IMG/VR virus record: IMGVR_UViG_3300046804_000544
Coordinates: 1-64,000 of that record
DNA length: 64,000 bases
Reading direction: 5' to 3' (one strand)
Source of the DNA: a virus
The position numbers were made by a program, and so were the translations under genes. Under the pieces are notes generated by a model. That model saw only the letters and a list, made by a program, of their open reading frames with translations, did not search any database and was not told where the DNA came from. Each line of letters opens with the position of its first letter. Position 1 is the first letter of the stretch. This document shows positions 15,943 to 24,432 of the stretch, one piece after another.

Positions 15943-16370
15943 AAGAAATTGATTGTAGCGGAGCACTCATATGCTCTCGTAAAACTAAAAGATTTTTGTT
16001 ATTACAAAAAACACAAGGCAAACATGCAGGTCGATGGGGTCTAGCTGGCGGCACTAACAATGCTGGCGAAAGTGCGTGGCAGGGATTGCTACGTGAAATT
16101 CAAGAAGAGTTAGGCTTATTACCTGAAATTAAAAAGACCATACCCTTAGAACGTTTTGTCAGCAACGACAGCTTATTTCACTTTCAAACTTATTTTTGCC
16201 TAGTTGAAAATGAATTTATACCGGTGCTAAGTGACGAACACACTGCATGGGGATGGTTTGACATCAATAACCTACCTAAACCTGTACATAAGGGATTGGA
16301 CCTTAGTCTGCGTAACCGCGTCATACAAACTAAGATCCAAACAGTTATTGATATAATTGACAGTCTTTAG
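15924..16370 (+). CDS. Nudix hydrolase
   Basis: 148 residues with a perfect Nudix box, G-x5-E-x7-REUxEExGU, at 43-65 (GGTNNAGES... REIQEELGL). The family hydrolyses nucleoside diphosphates linked to other groups, such as oxidised dNTPs, ADP-ribose, NADH or capped RNA. The residues outside the box do not identify the substrate. The start is GTG at 15924 inside the end of gp15, with AGGAGAGG a few bases upstream, so it is translated from the gp15 message. Its 3' end overlaps the convergent structural gene by 4 bases. Confidence 0.92.
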   Translation: METSPLKEIDCSGALICSRKTKRFLLLQKTQGKHAGRWGLAGGTNNAGESAWQGLLREIQEELGLLPEIKKTIPLERFVSNDSLFHFQTYFCLVENEFIPVLSDEHTAWGWFDINNLPKPVHKGLDLSLRNRVIQTKIQTVIDIIDSL

Positions 16371-19300
16371 GCTTGAGCTTCGCCCCAACGTAGAATTAGG
16401 TTACAAAGAATTGGGGTACCTTGTGTTAGATACACATTAAAGAATAGCACGTCTGGACCGTTTGGAAAAGTACCCCTGCCACCAATTGGCGTATTGGTTA
16501 ATTCTTTCAAGTCTTCTAGGTTAAGTGCATCAGTTCCGTTAGGGCTGTTAATGAAAGAGAAAATTGTCTCTCCTGGTGTAGCATAGGTATTACGTGTAAT
16601 ACGAATGTTGTTAGTAGCACTCAACGCAGTAATTAGACCGCTGCTGACTGTAATGCTAGTGTTAGCAATAAAACTTATAATTTTTGTATTACCAGCAAAA
16701 GCGTTAGTAACTGATGTAGAGAATACGTCATCACCTACTCTAATACCGCTAGTTGAAGCTACTGGAATAGTTGTGGCGCCAACAATGGCGCCTGTTGTAG
16801 TTGTGTTTAGTGTAAACGATTGATCAAATGTAGTTGTTGAACCTAAAGCAATTTGACTAAAACTAGGCTGTCCAGAAACTGAACTAGGTTGCAAGCTAAA
16901 CCATGTAATGTTGGCCAAGTTAGTTGGATAGTTACTTGGGTTTAGAATAGCTTCAATAACGATAGCTGAGTTAACGTTTGTTGATCCGCCTGCAGAAACA
17001 GCAAGAGCTTTTAGTAGCAACTGCGCTCTGTTGATTAAGTCTCTAGTTCCTAAGTCGCCAATGATAGCGTTAGATACACTAGGTGCTAATCGAATAGCAA
17101 AGGCTGTAGTCTTTTGTGTGCTGATACTAATGTTTGTAGCTTGATAGTTAAACAAATATCCGCGGTCTTCGTCAAAACCGCCGTCTGATAAGAAAGCTGA
17201 ACCCCAGTGACTAATGCTTGGTGTTGCAGTTTGGCCAATCAAAATACAGCTAGTTCCAACTGGGTGCGCGGCGGCGGCGGCGGCTGAAAATGTTCTTGTT
17301 GATCCTGCGGCAAATGTTGTAAAATTAGCTGCTCTAGTACAACCTGTAAAGCTAGTTGCAGTTTTGCCGGTATAGGTAATAATTTCATTGTCTACATATA
17401 ATGTTCCTGCCGGAGGATAAAATGTAGTATCAACAACACTAAGAGTAGTGCCAGCTATTAGAGGATCTGCGGTTAATGTAGTTGTATTTGAAGTTTCATT
17501 TAATACTTCATAGCGTACTGGCATGTTACCAGAACGCATATAAGCTTCTCTGTTTAAGTTGTTGCCGCGTAGTCTATGTACAAATATATACTTGCCTTCT
17601 GGACCACGTAACATCCAGTCAACGAAACCAGCACCATACCATGTCCATTGCAGGCCAATCATCTGCATCATTGTAGGATTGATCAAATAGCCGCTTTGAT
17701 TAAATGGTCCGTTAGTCCCATCAAGTCTATCACCGTTCCACTGACTTTGTGGAATAATATAGTCAACGGTCTTGACCATTTTAACACCAGTTACTGTAGT
17801 AGCACCACGATAATCTGGAGTTACAAATAATTGTGTATCACTAACAACCTGACTAATAATATGTGTCATTCCTCGAATAACAACTCTATCACTTGCTTTG
17901 AGTTGTGTAGTAAATCTAGTATTAGATCCTGTAATTGAATTACTGTCTGGAATAGCTGTAACAGTTCCCGCCAACTGGAATGTCGACGATCTACGCCCAA
18001 TGGCCAGTGTTTGACCATCGTACTGCCAAAACATACCGTTTTGATCGTCAAATGTTCCAGCACGTACTGTAGCTCCGTACCAATTTCTAACTGTTATATA
18101 ACAAGGAGCCCCTAACCCGGCTACAGTGCTGCCTAAAGTAGTTGCTGCTTGTACAGTCAAACTACGTTCGTCTGTAATACCGGTAACAGTGTAAGTACCG
18201 TCATAGCCGCTGGTAGTGCAACCAATTAATTGAATTACTGCACCAACTTGACAGCCGTGGTCAATATCGTCTGTAGTAATTGTAATTGTACTACCAGGAA
18301 AGGTACCAGTTGATGTTACAGCACGTACATCATAATTTGGTGCAAATAGTGCACCGGTGTTATAATTAACAGCTTTACCTGACTGATAACGAATGTATTT
18401 TTTACTTTGTCGAACTGCCATTGCACCGTGTGATGGTCCACTAGTGCCTAAAACAACACCACCGTCAAATGGTCTATGAACATAGAAACAGTCTGGTCTT
18501 GAATATACTAGTCCAGTAATAGTTCCAGTAATAGTACCGTTTGCTCTAGCGGTAAAGGTTAATGAAGTAAGCGTAGGAACTGTTTCAACAAAGAATGGCC
18601 CTTGAGCCAGTGTATGATTGTTAACACCGTTGTCAGTACTTACTGTTGTAGTAATAGTATCCCCTGGCACGAACCCGTGAGGTCCAACAAATGTAACTGT
18701 AACGGTAGTTGGGCTAGTACCGTTATTATAACTGAACACCGGACTGCCTACACTCGAACCGGTATAATATGCAGCTTTACGTAGTTGAGTATAGGTTGTT
18801 GAAATAATGTCTCCGTTACTGATACCAACTTTGGCCTGTGCATAGTAGGTAAATGTAGTAGGTGCTCCAGTAATATCAGTAGGAGATACTGGAACTGTGT
18901 TGATAACAAATGTTCCTTCTGCACGAGCAAAACCAGTAATTGTGTTCAAATAACCAGAAATAGTAATTGGCTGGCCTGCGGTTAAGCCGTGGCCGCTTTG
19001 CGTAGTCACTGTGATTAAACTGTGTCCAGTTCCGCCTGGGTTAAGTGTTGAGGCATCTGTAGTCACTGTACTAACTAAAATATCTGTTCCAGGCACTTCA
19101 TAAACGCTAGGATAGCCGCGCATCATACTAACAGTCTGCCACTTAGTAGGTTGTAGTCCATATTCAAAGTCAGCGTCAAGCATGGATTTAGGAGCAGCAA
19201 CTCGTTGTCGTTCAAATGCATCTGTGCCCAGTTCATAAGGGCGCATTACTAGTTCGCGTTCTTCAACAAAGATTTGAATTTGATCAGTTGACAAGTTACT

Positions 19301-19561
19301 AACTGTACTTACTGCCAGTGTCAGTGTAGTAAAACCGTCTCTATGATCTAACAGTGTAGGGTAACTAGCGTTAGAAGTTCTTGAAAAACTTACTGTTGTA
19401 CCAGTATAAGTAACATCTGCAAAATTATACAGAATAGTGTTACGAGTTGTGTTAGTTATTATTAAAAATTGACTAAGATCATACTTACCCGGCATGGTAA
19501 TTGTGCCGGCAAGGGCAGCTCCCGGAGTAAAAACGTATGTGCGTACTTGACTTTTTGCCAT
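16367..19561 (-). CDS. Large virion structural protein with FCCH-like repeats (tail fibre or baseplate)
   Basis: 1064 residues, beta-rich, Thr/Ser/Gly-rich. The N-terminal 110 residues end with a charged helix-turn region IQIFVEERELVMRPYELGTD, followed by FEYGLQPTKWQTVSMMRGYP, a motif I associate with large virion proteins of marine T4-like phages. Several repeats of the FCCH-like type follow (VTTQSGHGLTAGQPITISGY; VTFVGPHGFVPGDTITTTV; ITTDDIDHGCQVGAVIQL). The centre (QNGMFWQYDGQTLAIGRRSS to GAGFVDWMLRGPEG) is aromatic-rich. A (CGG)n run at 17266-17284 encodes an Ala tract. Start ATG at 19561 has GAGG about 11 bases upstream; GCTAAATA lies at 19590-19597. The role in the tail is inferred from composition and position. 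Confidence 0.85.
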   Translation of the reverse strand: MAKSQVRTYVFTPGAALAGTITMPGKYDLSQFLIITNTTRNTILYNFADVTYTGTTVSFSRTSNASYPTLLDHRDGFTTLTLAVSTVSNLSTDQIQIFVEERELVMRPYELGTDAFERQRVAAPKSMLDADFEYGLQPTKWQTVSMMRGYPSVYEVPGTDILVSTVTTDASTLNPGGTGHSLITVTTQSGHGLTAGQPITISGYLNTITGFARAEGTFVINTVPVSPTDITGAPTTFTYYAQAKVGISNGDIISTTYTQLRKAAYYTGSSVGSPVFSYNNGTSPTTVTVTFVGPHGFVPGDTITTTVSTDNGVNNHTLAQGPFFVETVPTLTSLTFTARANGTITGTITGLVYSRPDCFYVHRPFDGGVVLGTSGPSHGAMAVRQSKKYIRYQSGKAVNYNTGALFAPNYDVRAVTSTGTFPGSTITITTDDIDHGCQVGAVIQLIGCTTSGYDGTYTVTGITDERSLTVQAATTLGSTVAGLGAPCYITVRNWYGATVRAGTFDDQNGMFWQYDGQTLAIGRRSSTFQLAGTVTAIPDSNSITGSNTRFTTQLKASDRVVIRGMTHIISQVVSDTQLFVTPDYRGATTVTGVKMVKTVDYIIPQSQWNGDRLDGTNGPFNQSGYLINPTMMQMIGLQWTWYGAGFVDWMLRGPEGKYIFVHRLRGNNLNREAYMRSGNMPVRYEVLNETSNTTTLTADPLIAGTTLSVVDTTFYPPAGTLYVDNEIITYTGKTATSFTGCTRAANFTTFAAGSTRTFSAAAAAAHPVGTSCILIGQTATPSISHWGSAFLSDGGFDEDRGYLFNYQATNISISTQKTTAFAIRLAPSVSNAIIGDLGTRDLINRAQLLLKALAVSAGGSTNVNSAIVIEAILNPSNYPTNLANITWFSLQPSSVSGQPSFSQIALGSTTTFDQSFTLNTTTTGAIVGATTIPVASTSGIRVGDDVFSTSVTNAFAGNTKIISFIANTSITVSSGLITALSATNNIRITRNTYATPGETIFSFINSPNGTDALNLEDLKELTNTPIGGRGTFPNGPDVLFFNVYLTQGTPILCNLILRWGEAQA

Positions 19562-19589
19562 TTATTTGATTCCTCAAACCTTTATTGTT

Positions 19590-19597
19590 TATTTAGC
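19590..19597 (-). promoter_or_regulatory. Late-promoter-like octamer GCTAAATA
   Basis: The minus strand reads GCTAAATA 28 bases before the ATG at 19561, and its leader holds GAGG. It matches the plus-strand site before gp14. Confidence 0.45.
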
Positions 19598-19619
19598 GTA
19601 TATTTAACAGCCCTAACAT

Positions 19620-21356
19620 TTACACAATTGAGCTCATACCAAAGTACATTAAGGCTAGGCCGCTAAGTTCTGCGTAGCGTTTTGTACTGGCTTGACTTCG
19701 ATTGCTATTCCAACGTTCGTCGGACGTGGTTAAAGTTGCATTTGTAAAGCGGCCTGTTACTGCTGTTGTAGCACCAATTGTTACATTATCAATACTGCCT
19801 GTTGCTGCTGGATTGATTGTTAACACACCGCTAGTCGGACTAAAGTTAATGCTTTGATTAGTAACAGCAGTAATATTTCCTACAAAATTAGTAGTTTGCC
19901 CGTTTGTGCCAAGGGTAAGGGTTCCGTTAGGAGCAACAGTAACAGTTCCGCCAGCTATTGTTGTAGGGCCAACGCCGCCTCCACTGCCGGCTGTTCCTAC
20001 ATTTCCGTAAAAATTTGTACCTATACAATAAGGATAAGCTGGGTTTCCACTACTGTCAACCGTCATAAAATATGCATAAGTACCGTTAGGATAATCTGGA
20101 GTTACACAGTAACGTCCATTTCTGTAGTCTAGATCGCCGCCACCGGTAAACGAATAATCTTGTGTAAAAATACCTAATGGATATGTTGAATTAACTGGCT
20201 GTGCATTAAATCCAGTTCTAGTGGTATTAAGTGTATAACCAGTTAGCATTCTACGAACTGGACTATATCTGTTAGTGGCTGTTCCGTACCCAAACGGCCC
20301 GTATATAGGATATCCGTCTAGTGCATATCCTAAGATTTTACTATGTCCGTCGCTATGAGTTAAACTACCGCCTAGATAAAGTATAAAGTTAGCATCTGCA
20401 ACACCAGTAGTGGCTGTTGCACCAGTTGTATGGCCAACTCCAGAAGTCCATGCAGTAGCAAAACTGTAGTCTGTATAAATGTATTGTCCTGATACAGTTC
20501 GGCCTCCTGCTAGATCGTGATAATAATTGTATCCTAATACAGTAGCAGATCTGTAACTGGCATTATAATTCCATCCTGACAACGGAATACTATAACTTGC
20601 CGGGGCATCATTAGTGGCTGCTGCAAAAATAGCTACACCATTTAGCGCATATCCAATTATTCCTGGAGTTACTAATTGATTTGATCCTGCTACGTTAGTA
20701 CCAGCTCTAAGAATAAAATTAGTATTGTAATTTTGTACTGTTGGAAGATTCAGAGTTGCGCCATAACTGTGATATGGAAATCCTGATGCTTGCAGTGTGT
20801 AACGACCTGTAGCTGCTGTCCAAAAAGATGATTGAGATGGTCTACTACCGCCCAATTGAAAATTAGCAGCGCCTGTATTAAGGTCTACACTACTAACAGT
20901 ACCGCTAGATCCAATCAGCACAGGACCTGTTGGATTAATTCTCATCAATCCCGTAGGAACCATATCAACACTAGCTATACCATTTGATGTAAGTGTTGTA
21001 AATGTTCCCGGCTTTGGTGTAGTTGCACCTATAGCAATATTGTCAAGGGTGCCTGTTGTAGTAGGATTAATGACTGCACTGGTTCCGCCGGTTAAGCTAA
21101 AATTTCCAGTTAAGTTTACAGGACCATTAACAGTTAAACTAGTTAACGTTCCAGGTATGTTAGTAACAGTTGAAGCTAAACTAGTTGCTGTTAGTAACGG
21201 TTGTCCATTATAACTAATGTACGAATTTGCTGTTAGCTCAATACGGTTACCCATAACGGTAACCGTTTTACTCATAAGGTTGCCTTCAACGTCTACAATA
21301 AAATATGGACTGATAAATCCTGTTGACGATCGAAATAATTTAGCAGACGTTCCCAT
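19620..21356 (-). CDS. Fibre-like protein with a YHYH domain
   Basis: 578 residues. The N-terminal and C-terminal thirds carry copies of a repeat with I-D-N-x-x-I-G-x-T-T-P/A-x-x-G-R/T-F-T (DNIAIGATTPKPGTFTTL; DNVTIGATTAVTGRFTNA). The centre holds a YHYH domain, recognised by GYNYYHDLAGG and HSKILGYALDGYPIYGPFGY, a domain known in marine and environmental proteins of unclear function. The repeats are shared with the two genes downstream. The start is preceded by AAGAAG, and the ATG follows the stop of the neighbouring gene by 9 bases, so the three are co-transcribed. Likely a tail fibre or fibre-associated virion protein. Confidence 0.85.
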   Translation of the reverse strand: MGTSAKLFRSSTGFISPYFIVDVEGNLMSKTVTVMGNRIELTANSYISYNGQPLLTATSLASTVTNIPGTLTSLTVNGPVNLTGNFSLTGGTSAVINPTTTGTLDNIAIGATTPKPGTFTTLTSNGIASVDMVPTGLMRINPTGPVLIGSSGTVSSVDLNTGAANFQLGGSRPSQSSFWTAATGRYTLQASGFPYHSYGATLNLPTVQNYNTNFILRAGTNVAGSNQLVTPGIIGYALNGVAIFAAATNDAPASYSIPLSGWNYNASYRSATVLGYNYYHDLAGGRTVSGQYIYTDYSFATAWTSGVGHTTGATATTGVADANFILYLGGSLTHSDGHSKILGYALDGYPIYGPFGYGTATNRYSPVRRMLTGYTLNTTRTGFNAQPVNSTYPLGIFTQDYSFTGGGDLDYRNGRYCVTPDYPNGTYAYFMTVDSSGNPAYPYCIGTNFYGNVGTAGSGGGVGPTTIAGGTVTVAPNGTLTLGTNGQTTNFVGNITAVTNQSINFSPTSGVLTINPAATGSIDNVTIGATTAVTGRFTNATLTTSDERWNSNRSQASTKRYAELSGLALMYFGMSSIV

Positions 21357-21365
21357 ATCTTCTTA

Positions 21366-21893
21366 TTAGCTTAAAGCTACTCCGTATGCAGCAGATAGTG
21401 CAACAGCATATCCTTTAGTTATAGCACTAGAATTGTTAGTTTGTTGTAGGCTAGTAATAGTAACGTTAGTAAATCTACCAGTACTTGGTGTTGTAACGCC
21501 CACAGAAGTATTATCAATAGATCCTGTTGTATTTGGCGATATTGTTACTGTACCACTTCCGCTAGGACTTATTGTTACACTGGCATTATTTGGACTCAGT
21601 GTAACTGTAGAACTATTAGCCGTTAGTGTTGTAAATGTTCCTTGACGTGGGGTAGTTTGTCCTATTAAAGTATTATCCAATGTTCCTGGAGTAGTAGGAT
21701 TTAGTACTGCAAAATTTGTAACATTTAAATTTGCAACAGTAAAACTACTGTTGGTATTGATAGTCAATGTATTTGTAGTTGAGTTAGTTACTAAACTAAT
21801 GCCTCCAGAGCTGGTTAAATTTAGTGTATTACTATTAGAATTTAAATTAATTGTACTTTGTCCAGGTACTGCTATGTAAGTATATCCGTTCAT
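21366..21893 (-). CDS. Small fibre-like repeat protein
   Basis: 175 residues, rich in Asn, Thr and Ser, beta-type. Two copies of the I-D-N-T-x-x-G-x-T-T-P repeat are visible (DNTLIGQTTPRQGTFTTL and DNTSVGVTTPSTGRFTNV), linked by a VTLSPNNASVTISPSGSG segment. No enzymatic motif is present. An AAGGAG ribosome site precedes the ATG at 21893, which overlaps the upstream gene by one base. With its neighbours it may form one fibre, each gene encoding a segment, or it may be a product of duplication. Function inferred from repeats only. Confidence 0.82.
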   Translation of the reverse strand: MNGYTYIAVPGQSTINLNSNSNTLNLTSSGGISLVTNSTTNTLTINTNSSFTVANLNVTNFAVLNPTTPGTLDNTLIGQTTPRQGTFTTLTANSSTVTLSPNNASVTISPSGSGTVTISPNTTGSIDNTSVGVTTPSTGRFTNVTITSLQQTNNSSAITKGYAVALSAAYGVALS

Positions 21894-22930
21894 TAAATTG
21901 CTCCTTGCAATGCTACCGCTCTGTATTCGCTTGTCCTCAGTAATTGATTATTGTTAGATGAGTTATTATCTAAAGTTAGTGAGGTAAATCTACCAGCTGC
22001 CGGTGTAGTTTGTCCTATTATTACATTGTTAATAGTTCCAGTAACAGTTGGACTTGATGTAAATGTTCCTGTGCCGGTTGGTGAAATAATTACATTTGCG
22101 TTAGTAGGGGTAAAAGTAACAACATTAAGAGCTGTTAATTGTAAAAATCTGCCGGCAGCTGGTGTAGTTTGTCCTATATTGATATTGTCAATTGTATTAC
22201 CTACAGAAGAATTAATTACAATAGAATTAGTAACTGTTAGATAGGGTGTAGCAGTTAAGGCTAGATTTACAGTTTTTGTTGTATTATTGGTAGTAACGGT
22301 AATAGAATTATCAGTGTTTTGAACATTAAGAGTATCCATAATATAGCCAGCTGCTAAATTAGTTTGGGCTGTTGCCGTGATTGTCTTAATATTTGAAACT
22401 ACTATGCCGCCGTCATCGTTAATGTTTAAAAATCCGTCGGGTAAATTTGTATTTTTTAAATTTAATAGTATGCCGTCTTCGCCGCCAGCACTAGAGCTTT
22501 CCCCGTTGACTGTAGGAATTTTAACAGGTTCTATTCTCTCAGCATAGTTTGCTCTGTAAATTAATTTTATACCAGTTAGTAATGTAACACCATCTGACTG
22601 ATATAGTGGGTTTGCAATGAGAGATACTTTTGAGTTATCTACAACTGCTGTAAATCTAACTAGATCTTTACCTAAGTTACTACGCCCGTAAATCTGTATC
22701 GACGCTTGCCCCACCCGAGCAGTTAGTAATATCTTTAAATGCTCGACGTCATTAACACCGTATTCTATAGCCACTTCATAATCTGCACTGGTAAATTCGC
22801 CAACTGGCCATGTATCTACTACAGTATTAGGTGTAATATATACAACAGTGCCGCGATAAGAAAGTCCAGCAGTACTGATAAATTTTATAGTATTGTGGAA
22901 TCCAGTTTTAAAGTAGTCAGAAAAATTCAT
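21893..22930 (-). CDS. Fibre-like protein with unique N-terminal domain and C-terminal repeats
   Basis: 345 residues. The first 165 residues form a distinct alpha/beta domain (MNFSDYFKTGFHNTIKFIST; VAIEYGVNDVEHLKILLTAR; RSNLGKDLVRFTAVVD), probably the attachment part. The rest carries two copies of the IDNINIGQTTPAAGRF-type repeat plus VTFTPTNANVIISPTGTG, so it shares repeat type with the next two genes. It is the first gene of this three-gene unit. The leader from an AATAAATA motif at 22951-22958 has no strong Shine-Dalgarno. Confidence 0.82.
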   Translation of the reverse strand: MNFSDYFKTGFHNTIKFISTAGLSYRGTVVYITPNTVVDTWPVGEFTSADYEVAIEYGVNDVEHLKILLTARVGQASIQIYGRSNLGKDLVRFTAVVDNSKVSLIANPLYQSDGVTLLTGIKLIYRANYAERIEPVKIPTVNGESSSAGGEDGILLNLKNTNLPDGFLNINDDGGIVVSNIKTITATAQTNLAAGYIMDTLNVQNTDNSITVTTNNTTKTVNLALTATPYLTVTNSIVINSSVGNTIDNINIGQTTPAAGRFLQLTALNVVTFTPTNANVIISPTGTGTFTSSPTVTGTINNVIIGQTTPAAGRFTSLTLDNNSSNNNQLLRTSEYRAVALQGAI

Positions 22931-22950
22931 GAGTTTTAGCCGTTATTCTT

Positions 22951-22958
22951 TATTTATT
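22951..22958 (-). promoter_or_regulatory. Possible late-promoter-like octamer AATAAATA
   Basis: The minus strand reads AATAAATA 20 bases before the ATG at 22930. It is AT-rich and imperfect, so a chance match is possible. Confidence 0.35.
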
Positions 22959-22990
22959 CTAACCAAATGTATTGCTATTTTTGAAAAAAA

Positions 22991-23635
22991 ATGCTAAATT
23001 ACAGTATGAACCTACGCAAACTTTTAGACGAAGAATTAGATCTTTCAGAACTGCAAAAAATACCATTAACTGCTAGTAGCTATACAAAGCCAGTAGTTGG
23101 AATCAGCAGAGATGGTATTATAAATGTTACTAAAATAGATCATGTTAAACATCCTGACGAATTTGAGCCTATTCAGGGGGCCGCTGAAGCTGTAGCTGAA
23201 ATTAGAAAAAAAGGCTACAGAATTATTATTTTATCTAATCAATTTGGCATTAGTGAACAGCGTATGACTCCTGTGCAAGTAGACACAGTAAATCAACGAA
23301 TGTTAGACCTTTTTGGTCAAGCAGGTTGTCCTAGCATTGACGGCATGTACTATAGTACAACTAAAATGAAGGAAGATATTTACGCATTGCCCAACATTGG
23401 CATGTTTCAACGAGCAGAAAGAGAACATAATCTACGATTTAAAGAAGGCTGGTTTGTTGGTGATAAAATCAGCGACATGAAAGGCGCCGAAAACATTGGA
23501 GCAAAACCAATACTAATTAAAACTGGTGCTTGGGAGGAAACTGCTAAAAAGTTAGAAACTTTTGCCAATAGAGATTTGCGTAAAAAAACTAAGATATTTG
23601 ATACGTTGATGGATTTTGCAAAGAGTCTAGAGTAA
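22991..23635 (+). CDS. HAD-superfamily (GmhB-like) protein lacking the catalytic nucleophile
   Basis: 214 residues aligning by eye over most of their length with D-glycero-D-manno-heptose 1,7-bisphosphate phosphatase (GmhB). Motif I, normally LDRDGTIN, reads ISRDGIIN: the nucleophilic Asp is Ser39 (codon 23105-23107) while the second Asp (41) is kept. Motif II is ILSNQFGI, motif IV VGDKISDMKGAENIGAKP with its acidic residues. The Cys-rich zinc loop and the motif III R-K-P sequence of GmhB are absent (ALPNIGMF). It is therefore probably not a phosphatase by the usual mechanism. ATG at 22991 or at 23006 (MNLRKLL) may be the start; neither has a clear ribosome site. The 3' end overlaps the convergent nitrilase by 47 bases. 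Confidence 0.82.
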   Translation: MLNYSMNLRKLLDEELDLSELQKIPLTASSYTKPVVGISRDGIINVTKIDHVKHPDEFEPIQGAAEAVAEIRKKGYRIIILSNQFGISEQRMTPVQVDTVNQRMLDLFGQAGCPSIDGMYYSTTKMKEDIYALPNIGMFQRAEREHNLRFKEGWFVGDKISDMKGAENIGAKPILIKTGAWEETAKKLETFANRDLRKKTKIFDTLMDFAKSLE

Positions 23636-24431
23636 CTGCTATTTCATCAAGATCAAAATCATAATAAAAATACTCTGTACCAAATCGATTACATTTGACT
23701 TCCCAAATGCCTTTAATACAAACACCGCTTTGCGTTAATGTCGGCCCAGTATAGCTTTCATTGCCTTCCATATCTAAGCAGTTATCTACAACAAAAAAAG
23801 GTAACAATTGCCTAGAGCCTCTTCGAATCCATGATTCTACCCACATAGATTCGATTTCATCATCGGTTGAACTTTTTCCTCTAAGGGCATTAGTTGGGTG
23901 AATAAAAACTTTGGCACCAGCGTGCCAAAGTTTTTCACATAAACCCCCTTGAGAGCTGTTATGCCCATATAGGTCTGCACAAATTACACCCCCTATAGGT
24001 ATAACGTAATTGTCATATGGTAAAAGCACACCAGTTACTGTTTCCCATTCTTTAACTCCTATTTTTACGTCGTACGGAGTTAAGACACATTTATCTATAT
24101 CCCCTATAAATTTACCTTTTTTATCATAACAGCGTATTTGATTATGTATTGTACTTCTATGTTTATTATTGTTAAACCATAAGGTACCTAGGCATAATCC
24201 AACACTTTTTGATCCAGCATACTTAACTACATCTTCTAAACAATTAGATAATTTTTCAGGATCGTCTGCAAATTCTTTTGTGTATCCGCTCAATGCTGCT
24301 TCTGGTGTTACTAGATAATCTACACAATTTTCACTTGCCCAATCTATGGCTTTTTTAATTGTGTTAGTATTCTTTAGAGCATCTGTTGTTACAGGAATTT
24401 GTGCTCCGCCAAATCGTATTGTGCCACTCAT
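23589..24431 (-). CDS. Carbon-nitrogen hydrolase (nitrilase superfamily)
   Basis: 280 residues with the complete Glu-Lys-Cys triad of the superfamily: Glu44 in TPEAALSGY, Lys114 in DIDKCVLTPYD, and Cys151 in GGVICADLYG. Length fits single-domain amidases of this class, which cleave C-N bonds of amides, N-carbamoyl compounds or nitriles. The residues around the Cys (ICADLYGHN) do not let me pick a branch. It is the last gene of an operon after the glycosyltransferase and carbamoyltransferase; its ATG lies one base after the carbamoyltransferase stop, so translation is coupled. It may release or recycle an amide or carbamoyl group connected with that pathway (inference). Confidence 0.88.
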   Translation of the reverse strand: MSGTIRFGGAQIPVTTDALKNTNTIKKAIDWASENCVDYLVTPEAALSGYTKEFADDPEKLSNCLEDVVKYAGSKSVGLCLGTLWFNNNKHRSTIHNQIRCYDKKGKFIGDIDKCVLTPYDVKIGVKEWETVTGVLLPYDNYVIPIGGVICADLYGHNSSQGGLCEKLWHAGAKVFIHPTNALRGKSSTDDEIESMWVESWIRRGSRQLLPFFVVDNCLDMEGNESYTGPTLTQSGVCIKGIWEVKCNRFGTEYFYYDFDLDEIAVTLDSLQNPSTYQIS

Positions 24432-24432
24432 A

